Origin: a virus
Direction: 5' to 3' (one strand)
IMG/VR virus record: IMGVR_UViG_3300013233_000299
Coordinates: 1-29,390 of that record
DNA: 29,390 bases
In this document: positions 6,884 through 15,624 of the stretch, in pieces
Layout: each line of letters begins with the position of its first letter
Numbering within the stretch: the first letter of the stretch is position 1
Program-made: the position numbers and the translations under genes
Notes under the pieces: generated by a model
The model's database searches: none
Seen by the model: the letters and a program-made list of their open reading frames with translations, nothing else
What the model was told of the DNA's origin: nothing

Positions 6884-9360
6884 ACATCCATCGAATTGCC
6901 CCGCCCGGTGATCCTGAATCGGTGCCCGAAATCATCCTGTCCGCAGAACATCACCTGTTTAGGCGTGGCCTGCTGCCGGTCCCAAAGACTCATACCCAAG
7001 AGAGTTCCCAGGGCTGAGAAGTTGGCGCCTCGACCCACCTCAAGCGTGCCCATCACATAGGTCGGGCCGGGGAAAGGTCCACCAAGACCCTCGGGCGAGA
7101 TTGGGCGGCTGTCCGACCACCCTGTATAGGCCGTGACAGGGAACAGTGTTTGCAACCACTGGCGAAGCCAATAGCCCTGCTCGCGCAAAAGCACGCTCGC
7201 ATAAAACCCGCGAACTTCGATCGCGCAGCCTGTCGTCTTGACCCGAATCTCTAAGTCTGGTTGAGCGTATAACCAGAACTTTGGCCAGGGCGATCCTGCG
7301 TGCCAAACATCTGGGTCGTCATTCATCAAACAAAGCCCGTTACTCGGATCGTTATCGCAAAGCGACGCCGGAAACGGATTGGGAGTGCCGCAATCCTTGA
7401 CCACATTCGACGGAATTAACACGGGAGACGATCCGCTTGCTTGACCGAGCAAGCGATAGGTGTCGCGAACCCCATTGTTGAATTGGTTGTTTGGATTATC
7501 TCCCCAGCTTGGCGGGGTCCGCAGTGTTCCCGATGCCGTGCGGAGCGTCTCTGCGTCCGTCCTTGAGTACGGGAAATTGCCACCGCTCATAGGTGCGTCC
7601 GTAACCGGACCAGTCTGCCGTGTCCCGAACATCCATTCGCCGGTTGCGTCGTCGAAGCCGGTCACGCCTCCCGGCCCGACACAGCCTAACAGCGGCACGT
7701 CATCCATTGCTGTCGCGTTTATTAACGCCTGTTCATTCCCTTGAAACGGAACGACAATCGTATCGTAAAAGTGCTGCCACTCTTTCCATAAAGCGCAAGC
7801 ATACTGATAGATTGCGCCTCTTCCCCCACCAACCCAGGGCGAATCCACACCCAGCAAATCGAGACCCTTCTGGGCGAGGTCTATGTTCTGCAGATCGCCG
7901 ATGTTGAACAAATCCTCAGCGGTCAACGCATAGTGGAAGTTGTCCTTTATCTCCTCGATCATGCCGTCCATGTTGGAGATGGCCACGCGCCGAAGCACGG
8001 GCGCGCCGTTGACCGTTTTGAAGCACGCTCCCGAATCAACCGCAGGCATTGGGATATTACCCTGGCCGGTGACCTGGATAGACTGTTTCGGTGGATCGAC
8101 AACGCTTGCGCCGATGGTAGCAAAGCTGGACACGCCGGGAAGCAAGTCGCTCTGCGTAAGTGACCACTGCATATCTCGCATGTAGTAAGCGATCATGCCA
8201 CCTAACGAACTGAACGGAGGGGTGGCGTCTCCAGGCGGCGGCGCAGGATCGCCCGGCCCCGGCGCAGGAGGCGGCTTCGGTGCTGGCGGTGGTGGCGGCG
8301 GCTGGAACGCCTCGATGATGTCCGCCTCCGTGATGTTGTTCACATCCCATACGCCGTCAGGATTGGTCGGGTGAGCGCGGGACCACGTTTGCGATATTTG
8401 ATCGGCCAGCAACTGCTCGCGCATATATCGCGGATGCGTCGCGTCGCAACCTGGGTAGGCTTCGTTTCCGGTGATTCCCGTGCCATCCCCGCAGGTTCCT
8501 GCCACGCAGAAGTTGTTGTAGCTCATGTCCATAGACTTGGTTAGTTCAGGCTGTGTGTTCGGGTCCGACAAACAAGCGCAACCCTGGTTCCAAAGTCCAT
8601 CACTCGGCAATGGGGCCGCGCAGGTAGTACCGATCATACTTCCCTGTGGATTGTAAATCGTGCAAGTAAATCCGTTGCCAGTTACAGAAACAACCCACGT
8701 CCAGTCTGACGTTTTTCCGATCCGCAAGACGCCCAACAGGGTGATCGTCAAATCAAGCTGAGTTGGTGTGGTGAGCGTCAATGTCGCGTCCACGTTGCAA
8801 TAGAGCTGCTGCTCGGTCCGAAACGGGATAATCAAGTGCTCGGACTCTTCAAGGCCAACCCAAAGCGGGTGGGCTTGATCGTGCAAAGGCCCCGGCCCGT
8901 TCATCAAGCGATGCGGCATTACCAGCGTCTTGGCTTCGGAGTGGAACCAGACGCCAGATCGCGGTAGCCCCCCGAGCCTCGCCCCTTGCTCGACAAGCGT
9001 GTCGTGAAACGGTCGGGAGGTGTAGAACGGATAATGCACCGGCCCGTCACCAATAGACGCCAAGGCCCAATCGCCTTGGGCAGAGAAGCCGGACGGGTCC
9101 AGCGGTATGTTTTCCGGTACGCCCAATGCCCAACGCATGAAAGCGTTTTGTGTAGCCTCGCCTCCAACTGGGTTGAAGTTTCCCCCGGAAAGGTGGAGCG
9201 ACATCGGCGGATGCAGGATGGCCTGTAAGCCGAAACCCAGGTCTATCGTACGCACCGGCAGGCATGGCAGAGCTACGGCTTGCAATCTTCCGCGAACCCC
9301 CAGCGGCGAACGGAAGAACACACCCAACGGCGACCGGCTCGGATTGTTGCTGATTACCAT
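6874..9360 (-). CDS. Large tail-tip/baseplate-type structural protein with Pro-rich hinge
   Basis: 828 residues. It opens with an odd near-repeat (RSPLGVFFRSPLGVRGR). Residues about 100-330 are Cys-containing beta-rich sequence (WVVSVTGNGFTCTIYNP and similar). Residues about 350-382 are a proline hinge of the PPPPPPAPKPPPAPGPG type. The C-terminal half contains more beta and loop sequence ending in FGHRFRITGRGNSMDVWI. As the longest gene downstream of the tape measure and before the fibres it is probably the tail-tip or central fibre-type protein, but no family can be named from sequence alone. Confidence 0.6.
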   Translation of the reverse strand: MVISNNPSRSPLGVFFRSPLGVRGRLQAVALPCLPVRTIDLGFGLQAILHPPMSLHLSGGNFNPVGGEATQNAFMRWALGVPENIPLDPSGFSAQGDWALASIGDGPVHYPFYTSRPFHDTLVEQGARLGGLPRSGVWFHSEAKTLVMPHRLMNGPGPLHDQAHPLWVGLEESEHLIIPFRTEQQLYCNVDATLTLTTPTQLDLTITLLGVLRIGKTSDWTWVVSVTGNGFTCTIYNPQGSMIGTTCAAPLPSDGLWNQGCACLSDPNTQPELTKSMDMSYNNFCVAGTCGDGTGITGNEAYPGCDATHPRYMREQLLADQISQTWSRAHPTNPDGVWDVNNITEADIIEAFQPPPPPPAPKPPPAPGPGDPAPPPGDATPPFSSLGGMIAYYMRDMQWSLTQSDLLPGVSSFATIGASVVDPPKQSIQVTGQGNIPMPAVDSGACFKTVNGAPVLRRVAISNMDGMIEEIKDNFHYALTAEDLFNIGDLQNIDLAQKGLDLLGVDSPWVGGGRGAIYQYACALWKEWQHFYDTIVVPFQGNEQALINATAMDDVPLLGCVGPGGVTGFDDATGEWMFGTRQTGPVTDAPMSGGNFPYSRTDAETLRTASGTLRTPPSWGDNPNNQFNNGVRDTYRLLGQASGSSPVLIPSNVVKDCGTPNPFPASLCDNDPSNGLCLMNDDPDVWHAGSPWPKFWLYAQPDLEIRVKTTGCAIEVRGFYASVLLREQGYWLRQWLQTLFPVTAYTGWSDSRPISPEGLGGPFPGPTYVMGTLEVGRGANFSALGTLLGMSLWDRQQATPKQVMFCGQDDFGHRFRITGRGNSMDVWI

Positions 9361-9363
9361 TAG

Positions 9364-10029
9364 CTAACCCCGACCCCCGAGCGTGCTCGTAGCAGCCGCT
9401 CCAGGTGTTGGCCTGGATGTGGGCGTAACCTCGCCGCGTGTACTCGGCGCAGTTCCGGGAGGCACGACCGCCCACGCCCTTCCGTCCGTGTTTATGTCGA
9501 GGAGGAATATCTCTTTCCTTGCGGGGTTATTCGCTGGCAAATCAAAAACGCCCGTGCCGTCTGGAACGTCGATCACATCTATCTCATCTCCGACCAGCCA
9601 ATACGGAGTCATTGCCCAATTCTCATCTGTTTCGCCGGTTTTCGACGCCACCAAGTCTTGGCCATCCGGAGGGTTAGCCGCAAACGCAAAGGTCACACCC
9701 GCGCGATTGGCCGCGCCGCCATCCCAAATCGACTGAACAGCAAGGAATGGTTTGGCCACAAGTATGTCCGGCCCGGCATACGCCGGTGGATTCGCCGTAA
9801 CATCCCACTCCCAGCAGACCAGATAATCGGGAGCCACGCTTTGAATCTGCATAATACGAACAACGCTGCCGATTTCGTCTTTTGCTTTCGCTCGCCCAGT
9901 TACCTGCTTCCCGCCAACACTGCGCCGACCAAGCAAGTCGCTCTGCATTTTATTCATGCGCGCCGCACTGAGCGGATCTCCTGGTTTCCATAAAACTACA
10001 TCATTCAAGCTGTCCTGTTTGATGGTCAT
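9364..10029 (-). CDS. Minor tail/tail-tip protein
   Basis: 221 residues. The N-terminus (WKPGDPLSAARMNKMQSDL) has the 'G.p..a..mN.m' pattern common in proteins that dock on tail fibres. The centre contains SVAPDYLVCWEWD and a beta-rich segment, and the tail is Pro/Thr/Gly-rich and disordered. Its ATG overlaps the stop of the upstream gene (ATGA, 10026-10029) and its own stop is 3 bp before the 828-residue gene. Structural role inferred from context. Confidence 0.6.
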   Translation of the reverse strand: MTIKQDSLNDVVLWKPGDPLSAARMNKMQSDLLGRRSVGGKQVTGRAKAKDEIGSVVRIMQIQSVAPDYLVCWEWDVTANPPAYAGPDILVAKPFLAVQSIWDGGAANRAGVTFAFAANPPDGQDLVASKTGETDENWAMTPYWLVGDEIDVIDVPDGTGVFDLPANNPARKEIFLLDINTDGRAWAVVPPGTAPSTRGEVTPTSRPTPGAAATSTLGGRG

Positions 10030-11027
10030 GTCGTTAGCTGCAAGTCTGCGAAGTCAACTTCTCGCTTGATCTTGATCTTGCGCACGCCATGAAGTTCTGT
10101 GTAACCAGCAAGCGTTACGCCTTGAGGAAGCGGGAAAGGGTTGATCGCCAGGTCTTTGGGCGGGTTACCGCTCTCCGGATCAATGTAAGCAATCTCCGTA
10201 TCGAAACCGTCGAGGTTCATCAAGAACTCATACCCAACGCGCCACGCAGGTATACTTGGCAAATACTCGCCAGTGATCTGCACAAGCATTTGAGTTCTTG
10301 CCTCGCCGAAGTTCGTTCTGCTATCGTTTACCGTTCCAACCCACCCGGACAGCCTCGGGATTGGCGACGCCAACTCAAGCCTCGAATAGTTCAGTGAGAG
10401 GATGGATTGATCGTCCTGTATCGTTCCGCCTTGCACACAGGTAACTATTTGTGACTCGTCGATGGCCTTGTGTACAACTTCTCCGCCTCGGTAGATGTCG
10501 CCTAGTTTTAGCTTCTCAAAAGCAGGATTCGCAACCCCTGGCGCAAGCCCTGCCGACAGGTCGAACTTATGCCCAACAAGTATTTGCCTCTCGATGTATG
10601 GCGTACCACTTGGTGGCGGAGGCTGCGGAAAGAACTTCTCGACTTGGGTTTCCACCTGTTGAATGCCGCCGCGCACGGTAAGCGTTACGGGACTGGAGGT
10701 GTTATCGACCGGCGGGGCTTGGTTGGATTCGTTGATCAATCCATAGTCAAGGCCGACACGCCAGATCGAAGCATCATTGCTCTCGGGTCGTGCATCTCTT
10801 GATTGACAAACCAGCAATGGAATAAAAGGATGTGCATCGCCACGCTGCGGAAGCCCGGCTGCATTGAGCGCATTCCATTTCATCTTTGCAACAGCGAGAT
10901 TGTGGTCAGTTTCTCCGTCTGCGGTGACATTGCCTACAATGGCTTCGATGTGGTCCGTGTACCCGTTCGGCGTGTCTTGGATACCAGCACCGTTTGCCAT
11001 GTCGTAACTGATTAGGGTAGCTGCCAT
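10026..11027 (-). CDS. Tail protein following the tape measure (distal-tail position)
   Basis: 333 residues, beta-rich with no signal or membrane segments. It begins with MAATLISYDMANGAG and has a Pro-rich loop (KFFPQPPPPSGTPY, about 131-144). It starts immediately after the tape measure stop, where siphovirus distal-tail (Dit-like) or tail-tip hub proteins usually lie. I do not recognise the family, so the name rests on gene order. Confidence 0.6.
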   Translation of the reverse strand: MAATLISYDMANGAGIQDTPNGYTDHIEAIVGNVTADGETDHNLAVAKMKWNALNAAGLPQRGDAHPFIPLLVCQSRDARPESNDASIWRVGLDYGLINESNQAPPVDNTSSPVTLTVRGGIQQVETQVEKFFPQPPPPSGTPYIERQILVGHKFDLSAGLAPGVANPAFEKLKLGDIYRGGEVVHKAIDESQIVTCVQGGTIQDDQSILSLNYSRLELASPIPRLSGWVGTVNDSRTNFGEARTQMLVQITGEYLPSIPAWRVGYEFLMNLDGFDTEIAYIDPESGNPPKDLAINPFPLPQGVTLAGYTELHGVRKIKIKREVDFADLQLTT

Positions 11028-12416
11028 CTAACTCACAAACAAAAGAGGCATGATCGGCCTCGACGTATTGATCTTGATTTGCTCAAGTATCTCGTTTGAC
11101 TTCTTGATCTCTTTGACGGTTGGATCGCTAGCCACGTTACCGATCCCGCCAACCACAAACCGCTTCCTATCCAACGCCTTAAACATCCCCCGAGCGCTAC
11201 TTTTTTCTGCAACGCTATCCTTTACCGATGTTGATGATGTCGCCGGAATTGCCGTAGTCCTGTCTGCTCCGATTTTCTTAGCCGCTTCGTCTGCCTTCTT
11301 GTTGATGTCGTCAAGCCAATCCTGCATGGCCTTAGCATTACGCCCCTCGGTGAAATCCTTCAAATGTTCACCAGCATCGTCGGCAAAACTCTTGATCGTA
11401 TCCTTGAGTGCACGGTTCATGTTCTCGAAAAACTTGAGCGTGCTCTTGCCAACGTCGAGGCCGAGAATGTCGGCTACCTTCACCAATCCTTTTATGAGCA
11501 GTTCAAGGCTTCCCGTAATTCCTAAGATCGCAAGCGATGCGCCAACCTTCAGCGAATCCCAACCTGCCTGAAACAGAGCCAAAACGTCGAGGGTTTTGCC
11601 GATAAAGATCAAGATGTTTCCAAAGGCTTTCTTGACTCTTGCACCCATGCCTTCTCCGGCTAAGGCCGATTCTGTAAACTTGTCGGCTATTGCCTTGACT
11701 ATTGGTGCAATCTCTATCGCGAGCGTGTTGCCAAGTCCCGCAAATACTTGCTTGACTCGCAAGATTGCGTCGTTTGCTGCTTCTATCTTCGCGCCGCTCA
11801 ATTCGTCAAACGAGATGCCCAGCCTCTTGGCTTCTTTGATGAAATCGTCAAGTCCTTCGCTTCCATTCTTCAAGAAGTTGATCAGCACCTGCCCTTGACG
11901 GCCCATGACTCCGGCAGCAGCGGCTGCCCTCAACGATGGGTCTTTAACGTTAGCAATGCCATCCGCAAACAATCGCAACGCTTCGGATGTAGTCTTGCCT
12001 GCCAAGTCTTGTGCAGAGATGCCAAGCAATTCAAACGCGCGTATCGGTTCCGACAGCCCGAGCTTCACGTCACCAAGCGAGCGCACAAAGCGCCTCAAGC
12101 CCTTGTTTAGCCCTTCCGCGCTGCCGCCCGTCAGTTGAGCGCCGTGCTGAAACGCTGTCAGTTCTTCGGTTGCAATGCCAAGCTCAGAACCGAGCTTCGT
12201 GGTTGAGTCTATCGCCTTGAATGAATTGCGAACCAAAAGCGACAGAGCGCCTGCAGCAACTCCGGCCGCAACAGTCCCGAACTTGGCCAGTTTCTTGGAC
12301 ATGGCCGCAACCGAAGAGCCAAACGTGCGCAGCTTCTTCTTGGCACGGTTCATACCCTTGTTGAACTTCTGGGTCCGTGCCGTAAGGCTGACGGCTAGAT
12401 TTGCAAAAGCTGGCAT
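11028..12416 (-). CDS. Tail tape measure protein
   Basis: 462 residues, mostly helical. N-terminal basic coil (residues 15-45), one clear membrane-type segment (about 45-63: KFGTVAAGVAAGALSLLVR), then the characteristic 'GIATEELTAFQHGAQLTGGS' block and a long alanine-rich middle, a second hydrophobic region at about 265-322, and a charged C-terminus. This order is typical of tape measure proteins, which set tail length and enter the host membrane with the DNA. It follows the G/GT chaperones exactly as expected. At 462 residues it is short, so a short tail is predicted (roughly 70 nm at 1.5 angstrom per residue). Confidence 0.9.
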   Translation of the reverse strand: MPAFANLAVSLTARTQKFNKGMNRAKKKLRTFGSSVAAMSKKLAKFGTVAAGVAAGALSLLVRNSFKAIDSTTKLGSELGIATEELTAFQHGAQLTGGSAEGLNKGLRRFVRSLGDVKLGLSEPIRAFELLGISAQDLAGKTTSEALRLFADGIANVKDPSLRAAAAAGVMGRQGQVLINFLKNGSEGLDDFIKEAKRLGISFDELSGAKIEAANDAILRVKQVFAGLGNTLAIEIAPIVKAIADKFTESALAGEGMGARVKKAFGNILIFIGKTLDVLALFQAGWDSLKVGASLAILGITGSLELLIKGLVKVADILGLDVGKSTLKFFENMNRALKDTIKSFADDAGEHLKDFTEGRNAKAMQDWLDDINKKADEAAKKIGADRTTAIPATSSTSVKDSVAEKSSARGMFKALDRKRFVVGGIGNVASDPTVKEIKKSNEILEQIKINTSRPIMPLLFVS

Positions 12417-12418
12417 GG

Positions 12419-12766
12419 CTATCTCGACCGCTTGAACTTTGCACTATCGGGCATCGACTTCGCCCACCCCACCAACGTTCGATATATTTGGTCGGGCGTT
12501 TTTTGTGTCGTTGTTTTGTCGCCGAACATGAAATCCTCCAGCCTCGGCGATCTTCCACTTCTGCCCTTGAATGCGTTGCTAAACACGAAGGGCATCACTG
12601 CCGCCCTTGCATCTTCAATCTCAGGACCAAACGGACGCATGGCAAAGAACGCAAGCCACTCCATGAAAATCCTGTTCGGCATCTCGTCCAGCATCTTGTC
12701 TACGTTTGGTTGGCCCAACTCCAACGCCAAAATGAACGCGAACTGCCGGAGTTGGTCCTTCTTCAG
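12419..12766 (-). CDS. Tail assembly chaperone T part (read by -1 frameshift from G)
   Basis: This frame has no ATG of its own upstream of its conserved part; it is entered by a -1 slip at 12766-12772 and adds 115 residues to G (GT fusion about 226 residues). Visible content: LGQPNVDKMLDEMPNRIFMEWLAFF, then a stretch ending in PDQIYRTLVGWAKS. GT binds the tape measure during tail assembly (known for lambda G/GT). A TTG at 12730 would allow separate initiation, but the slippery site is far more convincing. It stops 3 bp before the tape measure ATG. Confidence 0.85.
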   Translation of the reverse strand: MKKDQLRQFAFILALELGQPNVDKMLDEMPNRIFMEWLAFFAMRPFGPEIEDARAAVMPFVFSNAFKGRSGRSPRLEDFMFGDKTTTQKTPDQIYRTLVGWAKSMPDSAKFKRSR

Positions 12767-13098
12767 TTTTTTTCAAGCCCTCCATCAGCGTCGCCGTCCG
12801 CAGCGGACAGCTTGATAGCTAACTCGGCAACCCTTTCGACAAGCGACCAAGGCAACCTACGCACCGCCTCCATGTCTTTGTGCGAGTAAAGCTGTTCGCC
12901 GTCGTCGTTTACGACCACAAACGAAAACACCTTCAAACCCGCAGCGATGTTGTCGCTCGCCATGAGCGGCTGAACTTTGGAGACCTCCCCGGCAGACATG
13001 GCGCGAATCTTGACGGTAGCACCTTCGCCAATCTCGGGCGCGGGAACAACAGTCAGATCAGGTTCATACGAATCGAGGTCAACTCTACTTACCGCCAT
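12763..13098 (-). CDS. Tail assembly chaperone G
   Basis: 111 residues from ATG 13098 (MAVSRVDLDSYEPDL); a longer open frame to 13185 overlaps the upstream gene and is less likely. The sequence has the usual chaperone pattern: a beta N-terminal part (VKIRAMSAGEVSKVQ), SDNIAAGLKVFSFVVVNDDGEQLY, and a helical C-terminus ending LSAADGDADGGLEKN at the slippery site. It lies between the tail tube protein and tape measure genes. G and the frameshifted GT product act together to coat the tape measure before tube polymerisation. Confidence 0.85.
   Translation of the reverse strand: MAVSRVDLDSYEPDLTVVPAPEIGEGATVKIRAMSAGEVSKVQPLMASDNIAAGLKVFSFVVVNDDGEQLYSHKDMEAVRRLPWSLVERVAELAIKLSAADGDADGGLEKN
12766..12772 (-). 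promoter_or_regulatory. Programmed -1 frameshift heptamer A AAA AAC
   Basis: In the G frame the last codons are GAA AAA AAC TGA. The heptamer A AAA AAC is a canonical -1 slippery sequence in the right phase, and the G stop follows at once. Slipping back one base enters the T frame, which stays open to 12419. It sits between tube protein and tape measure genes, where nearly all long-tailed phages use such a shift. Confidence 0.9.
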
Positions 13099-13273
13099 TG
13101 GCCACCGCCTTCTTGCTTGACGTCTTGGGCTGCTCTTGAACGTTACGCTCAAGGATGCCGACCATGCCGCAGCCAACCCAACCATTGGCCTGCTCCTCGG
13201 TAATCACAAGCACGTCACCGGCCTTGCCTGTTCCGGGTATGTCGCAAGCTAGCTTAACCTTTGTTGCCATCAT
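13085..13273 (-). CDS. Small Lys/Gly-rich structural-module protein (paralogue of 15625-15834)
   Basis: 62 residues (61 from the second ATG at 13270, which is better spaced from AGGAG). The core KVKLACDIPGTGKAGDVLVI ... A.GWVGCGMVGIL looks like a small beta-barrel, similar in layout to the 69-residue protein upstream of the connector gene. Such short 'G..G..GDV...' proteins are common in planctomycete and actinobacterial phage tail modules; role unknown. Its end overlaps the start of G by 14 bp. Confidence 0.7.
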   Translation of the reverse strand: MMATKVKLACDIPGTGKAGDVLVITEEQANGWVGCGMVGILERNVQEQPKTSSKKAVANGGK

Positions 13274-13280
13274 GTTTCTC

Positions 13281-13709
13281 CTACACGTCAGGCGTGATTG
13301 TCGGCTTGCTGAATACCATGGCCGACGCTGAGAATGTCAACTTCTCATCAATGCCTGCCGACTGAGGATCGAAGGTGGCCAAAGCGCCCGTGAATACCAT
13401 GGTTGCCTTAGACGTTGCACCCGGCGAATTGAATGTGATGGTTACCGTTTCAGATGCAGTTTCCAATGCCGTTTGCACGTTCGTAAAGTCCGTGTTTAGG
13501 TTGCCAGACATCTCAAGATCGCCAAGTTCGATCATCTTCCCAGCAATGGCCGTCCTGTAGTTGTCGGTTGAAATCTGATCAAGGTGCGTTGTGTCCACCT
13601 TCACCCGCTCGAAACCAGGAACTTTGACGTCTGTCAGTTGAGCAGCAAAACCGCTCGTTCCAAACGCAACCGTGATCCCAGTGATTATGTCTGCTGCATT
13701 TGATGCCAT
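13281..13709 (-). CDS. Major tail tube protein
   Basis: 142 residues. It starts MASNAADIITGITVAFGTSGFAAQ and contains the beta-sandwich signature of lambda gpV/HK97-type tube proteins: TDVKVPGFERVKVDTTHLDQ, LGDLEMSGNLNTDF, and EKLTFSASAMVFSKP at the end. Tube proteins stack as hexameric rings around the tape measure. Position between the tail completion protein and the G/GT chaperones agrees. Good ribosome site (AGAGAGGTG) before the ATG. Confidence 0.87.
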   Translation of the reverse strand: MASNAADIITGITVAFGTSGFAAQLTDVKVPGFERVKVDTTHLDQISTDNYRTAIAGKMIELGDLEMSGNLNTDFTNVQTALETASETVTITFNSPGATSKATMVFTGALATFDPQSAGIDEKLTFSASAMVFSKPTITPDV

Positions 13710-13721
13710 GATTGCACCTCT

Positions 13722-14186
13722 CTAAAAGTTTGTGACAGGCTCACGATAGATGAATAAGAAATCCATCCTGTACCTGTTTATCATTCGACCACTGCCATCG
13801 GCAGGCGGAACCTTGTCCTCACCTTGCCCGTCGAGCGTGACGTGACGAACGTCAAGCAAAGATGATCCGCCCGTCGCGTCGCCAAGTTGGCCAGAGAACC
13901 CATTCAGCGCAAGATGAAACGCCCTGCCAATCGCTCTCGCCTTCGCTGCCGTTGTCGCGTAGATGTCAAACTGCACACGCGTCCTGAGTATGCCGGTAGC
14001 GTCTCCGCCAACGTGCCAATCACTGACCTTGCTCACCTCGGAAAACACGACATAGGGCAGAGTCACGTTTTGTGGTGCCTCAACCGAATATGCCCTCGGA
14101 GGTGATCCGATCAACGCCTCGATGGATGCCGTGTCATCGAGAAATCCGTAAATGTGATTCGGAAGATCGTAGGTGATGGCCATCAA
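13722..14186 (-). CDS. Tail completion/terminator protein, DUF3168-like
   Basis: 154 residues. The order 'YGFLDDTASIEALIG...PRAYSVEAPQNVTLPYVVFSEV', then 'RVQFDIYATTAAKARAIGRAFHLALNGF', then 'YRMDFLFIYRE' is the DUF3168/gp17 tail-completion pattern. These proteins cap the tail end that meets the head. The gene overlaps the HK97 gp10-like gene by 4 bp (ATGA) and precedes the tube protein. Confident in family. Confidence 0.87.
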   Translation of the reverse strand: MMAITYDLPNHIYGFLDDTASIEALIGSPPRAYSVEAPQNVTLPYVVFSEVSKVSDWHVGGDATGILRTRVQFDIYATTAAKARAIGRAFHLALNGFSGQLGDATGGSSLLDVRHVTLDGQGEDKVPPADGSGRMINRYRMDFLFIYREPVTNF

Positions 14187-14674
14187 GTCTTTCCTTTCGA
14201 CTTGAGCCGCATGGCCTCCGCTTCGATTCCGTTTTTGATGTCAACTGCTATCTGCCGCAATTCACGATCTGCATTTTCATCAACCGCCGGGCGTATATGA
14301 GGATGGGGTCGTGGTTGCGATTTCCCCGGCCCACCGCCATACTCCAGCGCAGCAGGAAAGTAGTGCTTGTCGTTTGGAGAGATGCCGAGCAAGTCACGCT
14401 CGGGGAATACTAAACTGATTATCGTACGAACACGCGATCGAGACAAAGACCTGATCTTCATGCCAGCCAAGCCTTTGGCGTATCTGCCTGTGCGCGTGTG
14501 AATGCCAGCACTTGACAGCTTGGCTACAACGTCAACCTTAAGCCGCTTGGCCGACTTCCTGAGTGCGCCGCTTATCACCTTCTTTGGTGCAACGCGCATC
14601 AACGCATCCAACTTGCGTCGCAAGTCGGCCTCACCAACAACCTCAAAACTGATACCGTCTCTAGGCATCGGCAT
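14183..14674 (-). CDS. HK97 gp10-like head-tail joining protein
   Basis: 163 residues. The motif run DLRRKLDALMRVAPKKVISGAL, followed by a basic region, RTGRYAKGLAG, then HYFPAALEYGGG and RPHPHIRPAVDENADRE, is the standard HK97 gp10 family layout. The protein helps complete the neck. Start overlaps the head-closure gene by 14 bp. Confidence 0.87.
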   Translation of the reverse strand: MPMPRDGISFEVVGEADLRRKLDALMRVAPKKVISGALRKSAKRLKVDVVAKLSSAGIHTRTGRYAKGLAGMKIRSLSRSRVRTIISLVFPERDLLGISPNDKHYFPAALEYGGGPGKSQPRPHPHIRPAVDENADRELRQIAVDIKNGIEAEAMRLKSKGKT

Positions 14675-14999
14675 CCTCTTTGCACTTCAAAACTGTGATC
14701 ACGTTCGCCGCTTCCGGATTCTCGATAGACACAATCCCCAGTGCCCTAGTCCCCCACAGCAAACGCTTCGCCGTAGTCGGTGTCGTGCTGTACCGAATCG
14801 TAACCGTGTGCGTTATGGTTGAATTGACCGCACCCGCCTGCAAGGATTCGCCGCCCGATTCTGTGCGAATCCTTGCCCATACCGTTTCGTCCGTAGTCCA
14901 GCTTGGCGTATCAAAGCTACCGTCAGCAGTCCGAACCGAACTGTCGGATTGAATTGCAACCTGTTGATCAAGCTCGCCAGCATTTATGACCACGCCCAC
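14661..14999 (-). CDS. Head closure / head-tail adaptor (SPP1 gp16-like)
   Basis: 112 residues from GTG 14999 with GAGGTG ahead. 'GELDQQVAIQSDSSVRTADGSFDTPSWTTDETVWARI...ESL' and 'THTVTIRYSTTPTTAKRLLWGTRALGIVSIENPE' are the hallmark of the phage head-tail adaptor family (beta barrel that plugs the connector). Correctly placed between connector and gp10-like genes. Confidence 0.87.
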   Translation of the reverse strand: MGVVINAGELDQQVAIQSDSSVRTADGSFDTPSWTTDETVWARIRTESGGESLQAGAVNSTITHTVTIRYSTTPTTAKRLLWGTRALGIVSIENPEAANVITVLKCKEDADA

Positions 15000-15007
15000 A
15001 ATTCACC

Positions 15008-15613
15008 TCACGCAATAACCGGCACGGAATTGGCCGACATCAAGGCGTCAACCGCAAACTCGATGCTCTTGCTTGTGACACCAGTAAGCACCGCTTCCCT
15101 GTTTCGATACCAATGGCCGACCAATAGATAAACAGCATGCTTCAGGTCCAAAGGAACACCGGCTGCGGATGATCCATAACCCGCTTTGAAACGAATAACG
15201 ACCGCACCGGGCACAGACTGCGTAGATGGCCAAAACTTACCAAACGCAGGAAGAATCCGACCTGGACGACTATTTACGTCCACATCGTATTGATCGGTGG
15301 CGAGTGTTTGCACAACACCAGCCGCGTCCGTGTATTTGATCGAAGTAATGCTATCCAGCGGCGGCCTTGGCACCTCGATAACATCATCCGGAAAGGAATC
15401 CATTGACCAATCGAACGTCTGATCAACGAACGAAACATTGTAAGCACGCTCAAGCCAAAGCCTCGCTACACCTATCGTATCGGTCAGCCAGGAGTCATCG
15501 GCTGTGCCGTCAATGCGTAGATGCAACTTGGCCTCCGCGATGGTGACCGGCTCGAAACTCGGGCCGGACACCACCACAAGACCGGAAGTATGGATATCTC
15601 GTTGCGATGCCAA
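15008..15613 (-). CDS. Head-tail connector (HK97 gp6-like)
   Basis: 201 residues from TTG 15613, which has GGGGTG 6 bp upstream. The N-terminal 'PVTIAEAKLHLRIDGTADDSWLTDTIGVARLWLERAYN' is the gp6-like connector signature, followed by 'PRPPLDSITSIKYTDAAGVVQTL' and 'VPLDLKHAVYLLVGHWYRNREAV'. These proteins form the ring below the portal. Strong match by family pattern and position after the capsid. Confidence 0.88.
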   Translation of the reverse strand: MASQRDIHTSGLVVVSGPSFEPVTIAEAKLHLRIDGTADDSWLTDTIGVARLWLERAYNVSFVDQTFDWSMDSFPDDVIEVPRPPLDSITSIKYTDAAGVVQTLATDQYDVDVNSRPGRILPAFGKFWPSTQSVPGAVVIRFKAGYGSSAAGVPLDLKHAVYLLVGHWYRNREAVLTGVTSKSIEFAVDALMSANSVPVIA

Positions 15614-15624
15614 TTACAGCACCC

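Noticed and set aside
8215-8310. GC-rich repeat tract (GGCGGC-like)
   Set aside because: It is the coding sequence of the Pro-rich hinge of the 828-residue tail protein, not a separate repeat element.
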